The notes: generated from the letters alone by a model not told the origin. A DNA stretch of 16,743 bases from Desulfobulbaceae bacterium (GCA_030599175.1 JAUVON010000024.1:1-16743); one strand, 5' to 3'; positions 8,053 through 14,631 are shown, counted from the stretch's first letter. A program made the numbers and translations.

Positions 8053-8169
8053 ATGTTGTTTAAAAACACTTTATCCATGCCATTAACGAAATGGAAAGCC
8101 CTGGCAAAAACATTCCCGGAGCCTTTTATTCTGCTATTTTTTCTTATCATTCTGATTTACGACGCATAG
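8053..8169 (+). CDS. Small single-span membrane peptide, 38 residues (hypothetical)
   Basis: The ATG directly follows the TAG stop of the SpoIIAA-like gene, with AGGA about eight bases upstream, inside that gene's last codons. The peptide starts MLFKNTLSMPLTKWKALAKT, then PEPFILLFFLIILIYDA: a basic N-terminal half and one hydrophobic helix at about residues 22-35, predicted to sit with the basic end in the cytoplasm. I recognise no family. Immediate adjacency, a ribosome site and a plausible membrane topology favour a real gene; the short length keeps confidence moderate. Confidence 0.45.
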   Translation: MLFKNTLSMPLTKWKALAKTFPEPFILLFFLIILIYDA

Positions 8170-8250
8170 TCTTTTGTTGTAGCTGAGTTTTATGGGTAAT
8201 CAGAATTTCATAAGGTTGAATTTACCTGTAACAAGGAGGAACCCTGCGCA

Positions 8251-9000
8251 ATGAAAGTTTATTTTCACCCACAGTTCTATGATGAATATACTACTGATCC
8301 CGCGGCAGAGACAGGGAGGATGGAGGCGATTGTAAAGGAAATTACACCTTTTACAGAAATCATCACCTGTGCACCCGCCTCTGAAGATGATCTGCTGGCT
8401 GCTCATACCAAGGCACATATTGAACAAGTCCGGCGAGTGGGGCTTTTTGAAATCGCAGCTCTGGCCGCAGGTGGGGCAATACAGGCGGCCCAGGCTGGAA
8501 TGGAGGAACCCAGTTTTGGTCTCATCCGGCCGCCGGGACATCATGCGTCGGCGAACAGTTGCTGGGGGTTCTGTTATTTCAACAATATAGCTGTTTCCCT
8601 CTATTACCTGCGGGCAAAGCAGCAAATAGATCAAGCCTTCATCCTCGACTTTGACCTTCACTATGGAGACGGTAATGTTAATATTCTTGGAAAAGAATCC
8701 TGGGTAGAGATTCTTAACCCGGAATCACATCAACGTGACACCTATCTTGAAGAGGTTAAGGATGCCCTGGATACCACCCGAGCTGACATTATTGCAGTTT
8801 CGGCCGGTTTTGACCACCATGTGAACGACTGGGGCGGTTTATTGCATACCGCCGATTATAAGACGATGGGACAGTGGGTCCGCGAAACGGCAATTCGTAA
8901 TGGGGGTGGTTGTTATGGGCTGCTGGAAGGGGGATATAATCATAAGGTTCTCGGTAAAAACGTCCTTGCTTTTCTTGAGGGTCTGCAAACAGGTAAGTGA
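8251..9000 (+). CDS. Histone deacetylase superfamily hydrolase (short form)
   Basis: A 249-residue zinc amidohydrolase of the arginase/deacetylase fold. Hallmarks in order: AAHTKAHIEQV (48-60), RPPGHHA with the His97-His98 pair, GFCYFNN (106-112), DFDLHYGDG (133-141) with zinc ligands Asp135 and His137, AGFDHH with zinc ligand Asp188, and LEGGYN with the transition-state Tyr229. All core catalytic residues expected from HDAC8 or AcuC are therefore present. Bacterial relatives deacetylate polyamines, acetoin-linked proteins or other acetylated small molecules; the substrate here is unknown. It is shorter than the usual 310-370 residues, and the stretch between the zinc motif and AGFDHH is notably compressed. 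AAGGAGGA lies about ten bases before ATG 8251. It precedes the DUF423 gene on the same strand by 54 bases. Confidence 0.88.
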   Translation: MKVYFHPQFYDEYTTDPAAETGRMEAIVKEITPFTEIITCAPASEDDLLAAHTKAHIEQVRRVGLFEIAALAAGGAIQAAQAGMEEPSFGLIRPPGHHASANSCWGFCYFNNIAVSLYYLRAKQQIDQAFILDFDLHYGDGNVNILGKESWVEILNPESHQRDTYLEEVKDALDTTRADIIAVSAGFDHHVNDWGGLLHTADYKTMGQWVRETAIRNGGGCYGLLEGGYNHKVLGKNVLAFLEGLQTGK

Positions 9001-9054
9001 TTGCACTCTGTTGACATATCTTTGACACGGTGGAACTATTTAAGGAAAAAGAGA

Positions 9055-9423
9055 ATGGAACGATTATTTTTTAGCCTGGGGGCAGTGTTTGCAGCTCTGG
9101 CAATCGCTGCTGGAGCTTACGGTGCTCACGGTGGTGAAACAGCACAGGGCCTGGAGCAGGCTCGTTGGATCGCCAAGGGAGCCCGGTACCAGATGTATCA
9201 TGGCCTGGCCCTTCTGGTTGTCGCCTGGGCATGTACTCAGTGGCCGGAACAAGTTAGGTTCTTTCAAGTATCAGGAGGTCTGTTTCTGATCGGCACGGTT
9301 TGCTTTTCAGGCAGCCTTTACCTGATGGCCTTCACGGGCTTAAACCTCGGTTATGTTACACCGTTTGGAGGTATTGCCTTTATGGTCGGTTGGCTCGTGA
9401 TGGCGATTGGTGTATGGCGCTGA
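9055..9423 (+). CDS. DUF423 family small membrane protein (YgdD-like)
   Basis: A 122-residue protein with about four transmembrane helices. The family signature is clear: GAYGAHG near residues 20-26, RYQMYHGLALLVVAWA near 44-59, FSGSLYLMAFTGLNLG near 84-99, then TPFGGIAFMVGWLVMA. Function is unknown in all characterised genomes. ATG 9055 is chosen because AAGGA lies about nine bases upstream and family members begin at this point; an in-frame TTG at 9001 would add an unlikely 18-residue charged extension. It follows the deacetylase gene and may share its transcript. Confidence 0.88.
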   Translation: MERLFFSLGAVFAALAIAAGAYGAHGGETAQGLEQARWIAKGARYQMYHGLALLVVAWACTQWPEQVRFFQVSGGLFLIGTVCFSGSLYLMAFTGLNLGYVTPFGGIAFMVGWLVMAIGVWR

Positions 9424-9471
9424 TTTTTTTTGCTTTTTCCTGAAATTAAAAAAACTATACCAGAGGTGTGT

Positions 9472-9627
9472 ATGACAACCTTTACTCTTCATCCCATGGT
9501 GGTGGGCACTAAAATTTTTGACAAGGGAATGATGACCTATCAGCATGATTATGGTCAGTCATATACCATTTCCATGTACAGTTTTGCCTCTGTAGGTTCA
9601 ATTCCGGAGAGGGAAGGGGGGGCCTGA
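9472..9627 (+). pseudogene. Truncated 5' fragment of an MBL-fold hydrolase (AHL-lactonase-like)
   Basis: A 51-codon frame starts at ATG 9472 with AGAGGTG three bases upstream. The first 36 residues (TLHPMVVGTKIFDKGMMTY, then QHDYGQSYTISMYSF) resemble the opening of metallo-beta-lactamase-fold proteins annotated as N-acyl homoserine lactonase family, where IYxWYIE and a DTG strand normally follow. Here the similarity stops and the frame ends 15 residues later. The zinc motif HxHxDH is absent and there is no room for it before the next gene at 9652. A deletion leaving only the start of the gene is the simplest reading. The family call rests on memory of the N-terminal pattern and is moderate. 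Confidence 0.45.
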
Positions 9628-9651
9628 AAGTTATATTTCTATGGAGAATTT

Positions 9652-10053
9652 ATGAAAACGAAAAACAAACAAGGAATTCATTTCAGCCTGATAGTACTTT
9701 TGTTCTTTGCATTATCTCCGGGAGTTTATGCTGACACAATGAAAATTGCAGTTCCCGCAACGGCGAAGTCAAAAGATGCGTCTATCAGTAAAGAAACTGG
9801 CAGGGCGTCAGCGTTTCTTTTTTTCGATGCCAACGGTCACTTTCTCGAGGCTATGGACAATCCGGCCAGAGATCAGCAGGGAGGTGTTAGCCGCACTGTT
9901 ATCGCCTTGCTGGCCGCCAAAGGTGTAACCCTCATAATTGCCGAGAATATTGGTGATAAAATGAAACAAGCCTTAAAGGATCACCATATTAAATATGTCA
10001 TCAATACAGGAGCGGCTGATAATGCTGTCCAGGCATTTATAGCAACCCGTTAG
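9652..10053 (+). CDS. Secreted NifX/NifB-like (dinitrogenase iron-molybdenum cofactor family) protein
   Basis: A 133-residue protein. Residues 1-27 form a Sec signal peptide: basic start (KTKNKQG), hydrophobic core (FSLIVLLFFALSPG), likely cleavage after VYA. The mature part, beginning DTMKIAVPA, follows the NifX/NafY-type fold: GRASAFLFFD, AMDNPARDQQGGVSRTVIALLAAKGVTLIIAENIG, then KYVINTGAADNAVQAFIA. Family members bind iron-molybdenum cofactor or related metal clusters in the cytoplasm, so a secreted copy is unusual. No nitrogenase genes are nearby, and the mature domain has no cysteine and no obvious metal-binding cluster. GGAG sits six bases before ATG. It ends the plus-strand run and converges on the CYTH gene. 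Confidence 0.82.
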   Translation: MKTKNKQGIHFSLIVLLFFALSPGVYADTMKIAVPATAKSKDASISKETGRASAFLFFDANGHFLEAMDNPARDQQGGVSRTVIALLAAKGVTLIIAENIGDKMKQALKDHHIKYVINTGAADNAVQAFIATR

Positions 10054-10055
10054 AC

Positions 10056-10092
10056 GTGGTATCGTTCCGGTAATTACTATTTTTTATACCAC
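10056..10092. repeat. Inverted repeat between convergent genes, possible weak terminator
   Basis: GTGGTAT at 10056-10062 pairs exactly with ATACCAC at 10086-10092 across a 23-base loop that contains a run of six T. It lies two bases after the NifX-like stop and before the convergent CYTH stop. The long loop and lack of a T run after the stem make terminator function uncertain. Confidence 0.3.
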
Positions 10093-10126
10093 CGGGGAAA
10101 ACCAGTTGATTGACTCAGTTGAAAAG

Positions 10127-10591
10127 TTACCAGTCCTGGTACGGGTTGGTAACGAGGCTGGCGTTATAATATTTTGGGTTGCCGGTCACTTCTTTACCTA
10201 TCCAGCGGGGTGTTGAAAATTTTTCACCCTCATAGTTCAGCTCGATTTCTGCAAAGATCAGCCCTGCATTCTCGCCTGCAAACTCATCAACTTCCCAGGT
10301 AAAGCCTTCAAAGGGGATTTTATATCTGGTTTTTTCAATTAAAGGCTTGTGGCACAACTCCCGGAGCAGCTCTCTGGCATCTTCCAGGGGAATTTCATAT
10401 TCAAATTCAAGCCTGGTCTCTCCTTTCACAGCACCTTTGATGGTGATAAATCCTTTGTCATTGATGGTTCGAACCCGCACTGTCCGCCCTTTTTCCCTGT
10501 TGAGGTAGCCCTGGCAATACTGCTTTCCCTGTGCCAGTCCCCGCCAATCTTCGCTTGTGATAAGGAATTTTTTTTCGATTTCTTTGCCCAT
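10127..10591 (-). CDS. CYTH domain protein, probable inorganic triphosphatase
   Basis: A 154-residue cytoplasmic protein of the CYTH (triphosphate tunnel metalloenzyme) family, the size of the single-domain bacterial forms. The N-terminal ExExK motif is EIEKK at residues 4-8. Tunnel residues continue as RVR at 39-41, ITIKG (Lys52), EFEYEI, EKTRYKI (Lys87, Arg89), WEVDEF (Asp102), FAEIEL (Glu115, Glu117), and EVTGNPKYYNASL at 134-146, typical of this subgroup. Such proteins usually hydrolyse inorganic triphosphate; a class IV adenylate cyclase role is less likely but possible. ATG 10591 is chosen because GAGGAG lies about five bases upstream and ExExK must be near the N-terminus. It follows the EI24-family gene by ten bases, so the two are almost certainly one operon. 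Confidence 0.9.
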   Translation of the reverse strand: MGKEIEKKFLITSEDWRGLAQGKQYCQGYLNREKGRTVRVRTINDKGFITIKGAVKGETRLEFEYEIPLEDARELLRELCHKPLIEKTRYKIPFEGFTWEVDEFAGENAGLIFAEIELNYEGEKFSTPRWIGKEVTGNPKYYNASLVTNPYQDW

Positions 10592-10601
10592 ATTTACTCC
10601 T

Positions 10602-11396
10602 CTAAGGTAGAGAATTATATCGTTTTTTAGCCAGCTCAATGGCCGAAAAGTTAAGTGTGGCATGGATAGTCAGTATGGGGAAAAGCAGGGCCATGGCAAA
10701 TATATTCAGCAGAGGAACCATACTGACCAGAGCCGGCAGAACCCCTATCCGGAAGGCTGGGCTGGAATGGTTTCGCAGCCAGCTTATCTTTTTTCCCAGT
10801 GACCAGCGGCGTCGCGAAGCCGGATAATCGATAAACATGAGGGCTGAATAGTAGGTGTAGAGCAAAAAGACTCCAGCCTGTCCTATTCCAGGGATAAAGT
10901 TGATAAAAAGTGCGACGATGGTCACAGCAATACCAAAAGCGGCAATTTTTATTCCTTCAAAAATATCCCGCAGCACACCGAGTGGCGTGAGGGCAGCGTC
11001 CGGGTCAAAATGTTCCCCCGCATGCAGTTTCTCGGCCGCAGTACTGAGAAAGACATAGCCGGGGGTTGAGATGCTGTAGGCCAGCAGAAAGGCCAGGTAG
11101 AAGGAAACTATCCTGGAAACAAAGACAAATAACCAGCTGCTGACCAGCCAGCCTTTATGTTTTATCCATCCCCAGATGGTATCGGAAGATGGTGCATCAA
11201 GGAAGAAGCTGCCGGTTAAATTGGTAATAAAGTCAACGGTGAACAGGTAGCCGATCCAGGTGAGGGCGAAGGTGACTGCAAAAAGAATGAGAGACCATCC
11301 CATAAGACGCTTTCGGCGCATCATAAACGCCAGGGTGGAAGATAACGGCACCCACTGCGTGGTGGGGGATTGAGCTGTGTGATGTTGCTTTTGCAT
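10602..11396 (-). CDS. EI24/CysZ-like integral membrane protein
   Basis: A 264-residue membrane protein with four or five hydrophobic segments (about residues 33-54, 85-108, 150-190 and 217-245). The C-terminal half carries the EI24-domain pattern: FINFIPGIGQAG, ALMFIDYPASRRRWSLGKK (the DYPxxRR element), WLRNHSSPAFRIG, then VPLLNIFAMALLFP. CysZ of E. coli in this family is a sulfate permease, but many family members are uncharacterised and there is no cys gene nearby. ATG 11396 is used although no ribosome site is visible. A TTG 60 bases further upstream (11456) lies before the predicted transcription start, and a later ATG pair at 11324 is an alternative. It is the first gene of a two-gene unit with the CYTH protein. 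Confidence 0.78.
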   Translation of the reverse strand: MQKQHHTAQSPTTQWVPLSSTLAFMMRRKRLMGWSLILFAVTFALTWIGYLFTVDFITNLTGSFFLDAPSSDTIWGWIKHKGWLVSSWLFVFVSRIVSFYLAFLLAYSISTPGYVFLSTAAEKLHAGEHFDPDAALTPLGVLRDIFEGIKIAAFGIAVTIVALFINFIPGIGQAGVFLLYTYYSALMFIDYPASRRRWSLGKKISWLRNHSSPAFRIGVLPALVSMVPLLNIFAMALLFPILTIHATLNFSAIELAKKRYNSLP

Positions 11397-11456
11397 AACA
11401 GTCAGTGGTACGAATGAATCTGAGAGAATATCTGATAAGAGGTGAATGCGCAGCAA

Positions 11457-11484
11457 AGTATAGATCTTTTTATCAACCTGTAAA
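11457..11484 (-). promoter_or_regulatory. Candidate sigma70-type promoter of the EI24-CYTH unit
   Basis: On the minus strand TTTACA (11484-11479) and TATACT (11462-11457) are spaced by 16 bases, each one mismatch from consensus. The implied start is near 11450, about 54 bases before ATG 11396, which argues against translation from the TTG at 11456. Confidence 0.45.
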
Positions 11485-11529
11485 GAGTGGACGGTGACTT
11501 TTTATGATGCTTCAGATACAATGAAACCC

Positions 11530-12894
11530 ATGAGTACGATAACCAAAAAGAAAAAGAAACCACTCTATATATGCAATAAATGCGGCTATCAGAGTGTGAA
11601 GTGGCTTGGCCGCTGTCCCGAATGCGGGGAGTGGGAGAGTCTGATCGAAGAAAAAATACCTCTTTCTTCGGGGGTTGCCCGTTCTTTTGCTGAACCTGTA
11701 CCCCTGCATTTAGCTCCGGATGGGGATGAGGAAAGGATCAGTACCGGCATTGAAGAGCTGGACAGAGTTTTAGGTGGCGGGATTGTTCCGGGATCAGTGG
11801 TTCTTATAGGCGGTGAACCGGGGATCGGTAAATCTACACTTATTCTCCATCTTCTTGCTTCAGTGGCGGATGAAAAGAGAAAAGTTCTCTATGTTTCCGG
11901 GGAAGAATCCGCCCGGCAGATTAAGATGAGGGCGCGACGTCTTGATGCTATGCACCCCGAGGAATATCTGGCCACAGAAAATGGCGTGGAGAAGATTATC
12001 GCTATGACCATGGCCATGAAGCCGAGCCTTCTGGCAGTCGATTCCATTCAGACGCTGGTATGTGCCGAAATACCATCTTCTCCGGGTTCGGTGACCCAGG
12101 TGCGGGAATCTGCCTACAGGCTGTTGGAGCTTGCAAAAAGAGAGGATATTCCGATTGTACTGGTAGGGCATGTAACCAAGGATGGATCGATTGCAGGCCC
12201 AAAGGTGCTTGAGCATATGGTGGACACGGTACTCTACTTTGAAGGGGATCGCAGCCATGCTTTTCGAATTTTACGCACAGTAAAAAACCGGTTCGGTTCC
12301 ACTAACGAAATAGGTGTCTTCGAGATGAAAGAAGAGGGGCTGGTGGAGGTGAAGAATCCCTCAGAAATTTTTCTGGCGGAGCGGCCCCTGGATGAACCTG
12401 GATCTGTTGTATTGCCCAGTGTAGAAGGGACACGGCCCATTTTGGTAGAGGTTCAGGCCCTGGTCAGTCCCACTAATCTCGGTACTGCAAGAAGAACGGC
12501 TATTGGTGCTGACCCGCAACGACTTTCACTGCTCTGTGCTGTTTTGGAAAAAAAAGCTGGCCTTGATATGTATGGTAATGATATCTTTTTAAATATAGCT
12601 GGTGGAATACGTATTGATGAACCTGCTCTTGACCTCGGTGTAATATGTGCCTTAGCGTCCAGCCTGATGGAAAAACCGATACCTTCCGCTACGGTTGTCT
12701 GTGGCGAGGTTGGCCTGGCCGGAGAAGTTCGGGCCATTGGCCATGTCGATGTTCGGGTGAAAGAGGCTGAGAGGTTGGGGTTTACACGTTTTGTGCTGCC
12801 AAGAGGCAATAAGGAAAGAATAACCTGGAGCCCGCAAATTGAACTGATCGGTGTTTCGACACTGCAGGAGGTTCTGGCAGTGGTCTTCAAGTAA
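11530..12894 (+). CDS. radA: DNA repair protein RadA (Sms)
   Basis: A 454-residue cytoplasmic DnaB-like helicase that promotes branch migration in homologous recombination. The N-terminal zinc finger is C15-x2-C18 ... C29-x2-C32 in CNKCGYQSVKWLGRCPECGEW. Walker A is GGEPGIGKST at 94-103. The RadA-specific KNRFG motif is at 252-256, and the C-terminal third is a Lon-protease-like domain (from about residue 300, with VCGEVGLAGEVRAIGHV). Length matches E. coli RadA (460). ATG 11530 is chosen because family members begin a few residues before the zinc finger; GTG 11494 and ATG 11521 are in frame and cannot be excluded, as none has a strong ribosome site. It is divergent from the EI24-family gene and followed 23 bases later by a small membrane peptide. 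Confidence 0.96.
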   Translation: MSTITKKKKKPLYICNKCGYQSVKWLGRCPECGEWESLIEEKIPLSSGVARSFAEPVPLHLAPDGDEERISTGIEELDRVLGGGIVPGSVVLIGGEPGIGKSTLILHLLASVADEKRKVLYVSGEESARQIKMRARRLDAMHPEEYLATENGVEKIIAMTMAMKPSLLAVDSIQTLVCAEIPSSPGSVTQVRESAYRLLELAKREDIPIVLVGHVTKDGSIAGPKVLEHMVDTVLYFEGDRSHAFRILRTVKNRFGSTNEIGVFEMKEEGLVEVKNPSEIFLAERPLDEPGSVVLPSVEGTRPILVEVQALVSPTNLGTARRTAIGADPQRLSLLCAVLEKKAGLDMYGNDIFLNIAGGIRIDEPALDLGVICALASSLMEKPIPSATVVCGEVGLAGEVRAIGHVDVRVKEAERLGFTRFVLPRGNKERITWSPQIELIGVSTLQEVLAVVFK

Positions 12895-12917
12895 AATTTT
12901 TTGAATGGAGAATAATT

Positions 12918-13028
12918 ATGTCTGATGCCCATCATGATCACCATGAAGATAATGATGTAAATGTAAAAGTAGCCCTGTTTTTTGTCGCTGTGATAGTAGC
13001 TATTGTGTTTTTTGGCATTATCAACTGA
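12918..13028 (+). CDS. Small His-rich single-span membrane peptide, 36 residues (hypothetical)
   Basis: ATG 12918 follows GGAG by eight bases, 23 bases after the radA stop. The peptide has a His/Asp-rich head (MSDAHHDHHEDNDVNVK: five acidic residues and four histidines) and one hydrophobic helix (VALFFVAVIVAIVFFGIIN) ending at the TGA. The composition split, the ribosome site and close spacing to radA support a real gene. The head could bind a metal ion; that is inference. I recognise no family. A mobile palindromic element begins two bases after the TGA, and its flanking 7-base repeat includes the stop codon. Confidence 0.55.
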   Translation: MSDAHHDHHEDNDVNVKVALFFVAVIVAIVFFGIIN

Positions 13029-13029
13029 T

Positions 13030-13184
13030 GATGGAATCGTAAAAACTCTTCATCTACTTCGTTGCTATAAATTTTCTATCATCACGACGTACTTTAGTAC
13101 GCCGAAATGATAGAAAATTTATGCGCCTCGGATATGAAGTTTTTTACGAATCCATCCTGTAAAATATGTTTTTACGAAACCATC
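13030..13184. repeat. MITE-like palindromic element, 155 bp, with terminal inverted repeats and flanking direct repeats
   Basis: The ends, GATGGAATCGTAAAAAC at 13030-13046 and GTTTTTACGAAACCATC at 13168-13184, are inverted copies matching at 15 of 17 bases. AACTGAT flanks the element on both sides (13023-13029 and 13185-13191), as a target-site duplication would. Inside, 13030-13156 forms a near-continuous palindrome centred at 13094/13095, with a perfect 16-base arm pair (13067-13082 with 13107-13122) and CGTACT-TT-AGTACG at the tip. A second copy of the right-end motif is at 13139-13156. No protein is encoded, so it would be non-autonomous. Transcribed, it would fold into a long hairpin. 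Confidence 0.7.
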
Positions 13185-13286
13185 AACTGATAGTGAATTC
13201 GTAAATGGTCACTCGATGTCTACGCTTATCGGAAGTTCCAGATGGCTAAGTCAAAAACTCAAAGTTCAATATAATGGAAGGGACTA

Positions 13287-14561
13287 ATGGCAGGGAATAA
13301 ATCGGAACGGGAAGTTGTTATCCTGATGACTGATATGGTTCGATATTCCTGGAAAACTTCAGCCATGAACCCGGAGGAAATCAGAAAATTTCTAATCGAT
13401 TATCATACAGCCATACATACTCTTGTTGATCGGGAAGAAAATGGGCCCCTGGAGATAGACCCTTCCTCCGGAGATGGCTCTGTAATTATATTTGATAAGC
13501 GGTCTGGTGAGGACAGAGTCGCTATCTGCACCCGTGCACTGCAAGTTGCTGTGAGGGTAGCCCAGGCTATAAGTGACGGGCGTCTTCAGCCAACTCGCAT
13601 GGGATTATTCCTGGGTGACATAACCGAGGCCAGATTGGGGAGCAGAGTTCTCAAATTTGGTGCCAGCTTTGCAGTTGCGAATCGACTGGAGGAGCTTTGC
13701 GGCTATTTCGGCACTGATTTGCTGATGGATCGTGAGGTAGCCAGGTATCAGAAAGGGTACAACAAATATCTTCTCACTATTGCCAAGGTTAGCCTGACCA
13801 GTATTCTCCATCCGATGAATCTCTTTACTCTCTGCAAACCCGGTATTCAGAATTACCCGCCAGAAGTGGAAGAGGATCAGTTGCTTCGGTTTGTTGCGAT
13901 GAAAAATGAAGCGATGGAATTTTTTTCCGGTAACCTGCTGTTGGGAATTAAACCAGATTTCCCCAGGGTGCGGGAGATGTTGATCGAGGTGCAGAACTTT
14001 TTTCTTAAACTTACCGGAAGGGCCGATATTGGTACCGAGCGCATTTTAGAGTATATCCGGGAGACCCCCCTGCCGGCGCCTGATTTTGATCGACGGGGGA
14101 TGAAGCTTATGGAAAAAAGCCGTGATTCTCTTGGAGAGCGCATATTTCATCTTTCCAAACAGCTTTTAAAAGCAATGAATCCGGATTTTTACCATGCTCT
14201 TGTTGTGGATACTGAATGGGAGAAATATTTCCGACTGCAGTGGTTCAGGAAAGGGGAGACCATAATCGAGATCGACAGTGTTCCGGATGGTGTCTATTAC
14301 CTGGACAGCGGTGTTGCCGAAACAGTCAATGGCAAGGGAGAGGTGTTGTCCATGATGGAGGCGGGAACAATCTTCGGTGAGCTGGCATATTTTGGCAGGG
14401 AGCAGAAGCGTACGGCAACCGTACGTGCCAAAACCGATATGGTGGTCAGAAAAATATCTACGGAAGATTTTAAAAAGATGCCGGTAATAGTCGATATCTT
14501 CAAGAGAATTGCCATTGCCAGAAAAGAAGAAATTAAAGAGAGAGAAAGGTCTGTTGGTTAG
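13287..14561 (+). CDS. Class III nucleotide-cyclase-like domain fused to a cyclic-nucleotide-binding domain
   Basis: A 424-residue protein without signal peptide or membrane span. Residues 8-155 look like a class III cyclase catalytic domain: VVILMTDMVRYS with first metal Asp16, SGDGSVIIF with second metal Asp63, GLFLGDITEARLGS at 106-119, then KFGASFAVANRLEEL with Arg133. The usual substrate-selecting Lys before GDG appears replaced by Pro59, and the transition-state Asn of the VNxAxR motif by Ala129, so activity is uncertain. Residues 160-310 are a mostly helical linker. Residues 312-415 form a cNMP-binding domain: a PBC-type cassette at 363-379 (FGELAYFGREQKRTATV) retains Glu365 and Arg375, the ribose/phosphate contacts of CRP. 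No DNA-binding domain follows. GGAAGGG precedes the ATG by about six bases. It could make and sense its own messenger, or be a pseudo-cyclase controlled by one. Confidence 0.8.
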   Translation: MAGNKSEREVVILMTDMVRYSWKTSAMNPEEIRKFLIDYHTAIHTLVDREENGPLEIDPSSGDGSVIIFDKRSGEDRVAICTRALQVAVRVAQAISDGRLQPTRMGLFLGDITEARLGSRVLKFGASFAVANRLEELCGYFGTDLLMDREVARYQKGYNKYLLTIAKVSLTSILHPMNLFTLCKPGIQNYPPEVEEDQLLRFVAMKNEAMEFFSGNLLLGIKPDFPRVREMLIEVQNFFLKLTGRADIGTERILEYIRETPLPAPDFDRRGMKLMEKSRDSLGERIFHLSKQLLKAMNPDFYHALVVDTEWEKYFRLQWFRKGETIIEIDSVPDGVYYLDSGVAETVNGKGEVLSMMEAGTIFGELAYFGREQKRTATVRAKTDMVVRKISTEDFKKMPVIVDIFKRIAIARKEEIKERERSVG

Positions 14562-14583
14562 TGTCTGTCCATAAGACTTCCCA

Positions 14584-14613
14584 CCCCTCCAGGCAAGCAA
14601 CCCGGAGGAGGGG
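14584..14613. terminator. Possible hairpin between convergent genes
   Basis: CCCCTCC at 14584-14590 can pair with GGAGGGG at 14607-14613 across a 16-base loop, in the 70-base gap between the cyclase-fusion stop and the convergent protease stop. There is no clear T run on either strand, so it may only be a GC-rich stem. Confidence 0.3.
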
Positions 14614-14631
14614 GGAAATGCGGGCTAAATA

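Noticed and set aside
9011..9040. TTGACA copies at 9011 and 9022 before the DUF423 gene
   Set aside because: Neither has a reasonable -10 at 16-18 bases; the gene is close behind the deacetylase and may be co-transcribed.
9600..9616. GGTTCAATTCC resembling a tRNA T-arm
   Set aside because: The flanking bases do not form the five-pair stem, and no acceptor or anticodon arm is present.
11397..11456. TTG start adding 20 residues to the EI24-family protein
   Set aside because: It lies upstream of the predicted transcription start of this unit and the extra residues do not resemble a family N-terminus.
13270..13275. TATAAT directly before the cyclase-fusion gene
   Set aside because: No acceptable -35 lies 16-18 bases upstream, and the implied start would leave only about five bases before the ATG, cutting off its ribosome site.
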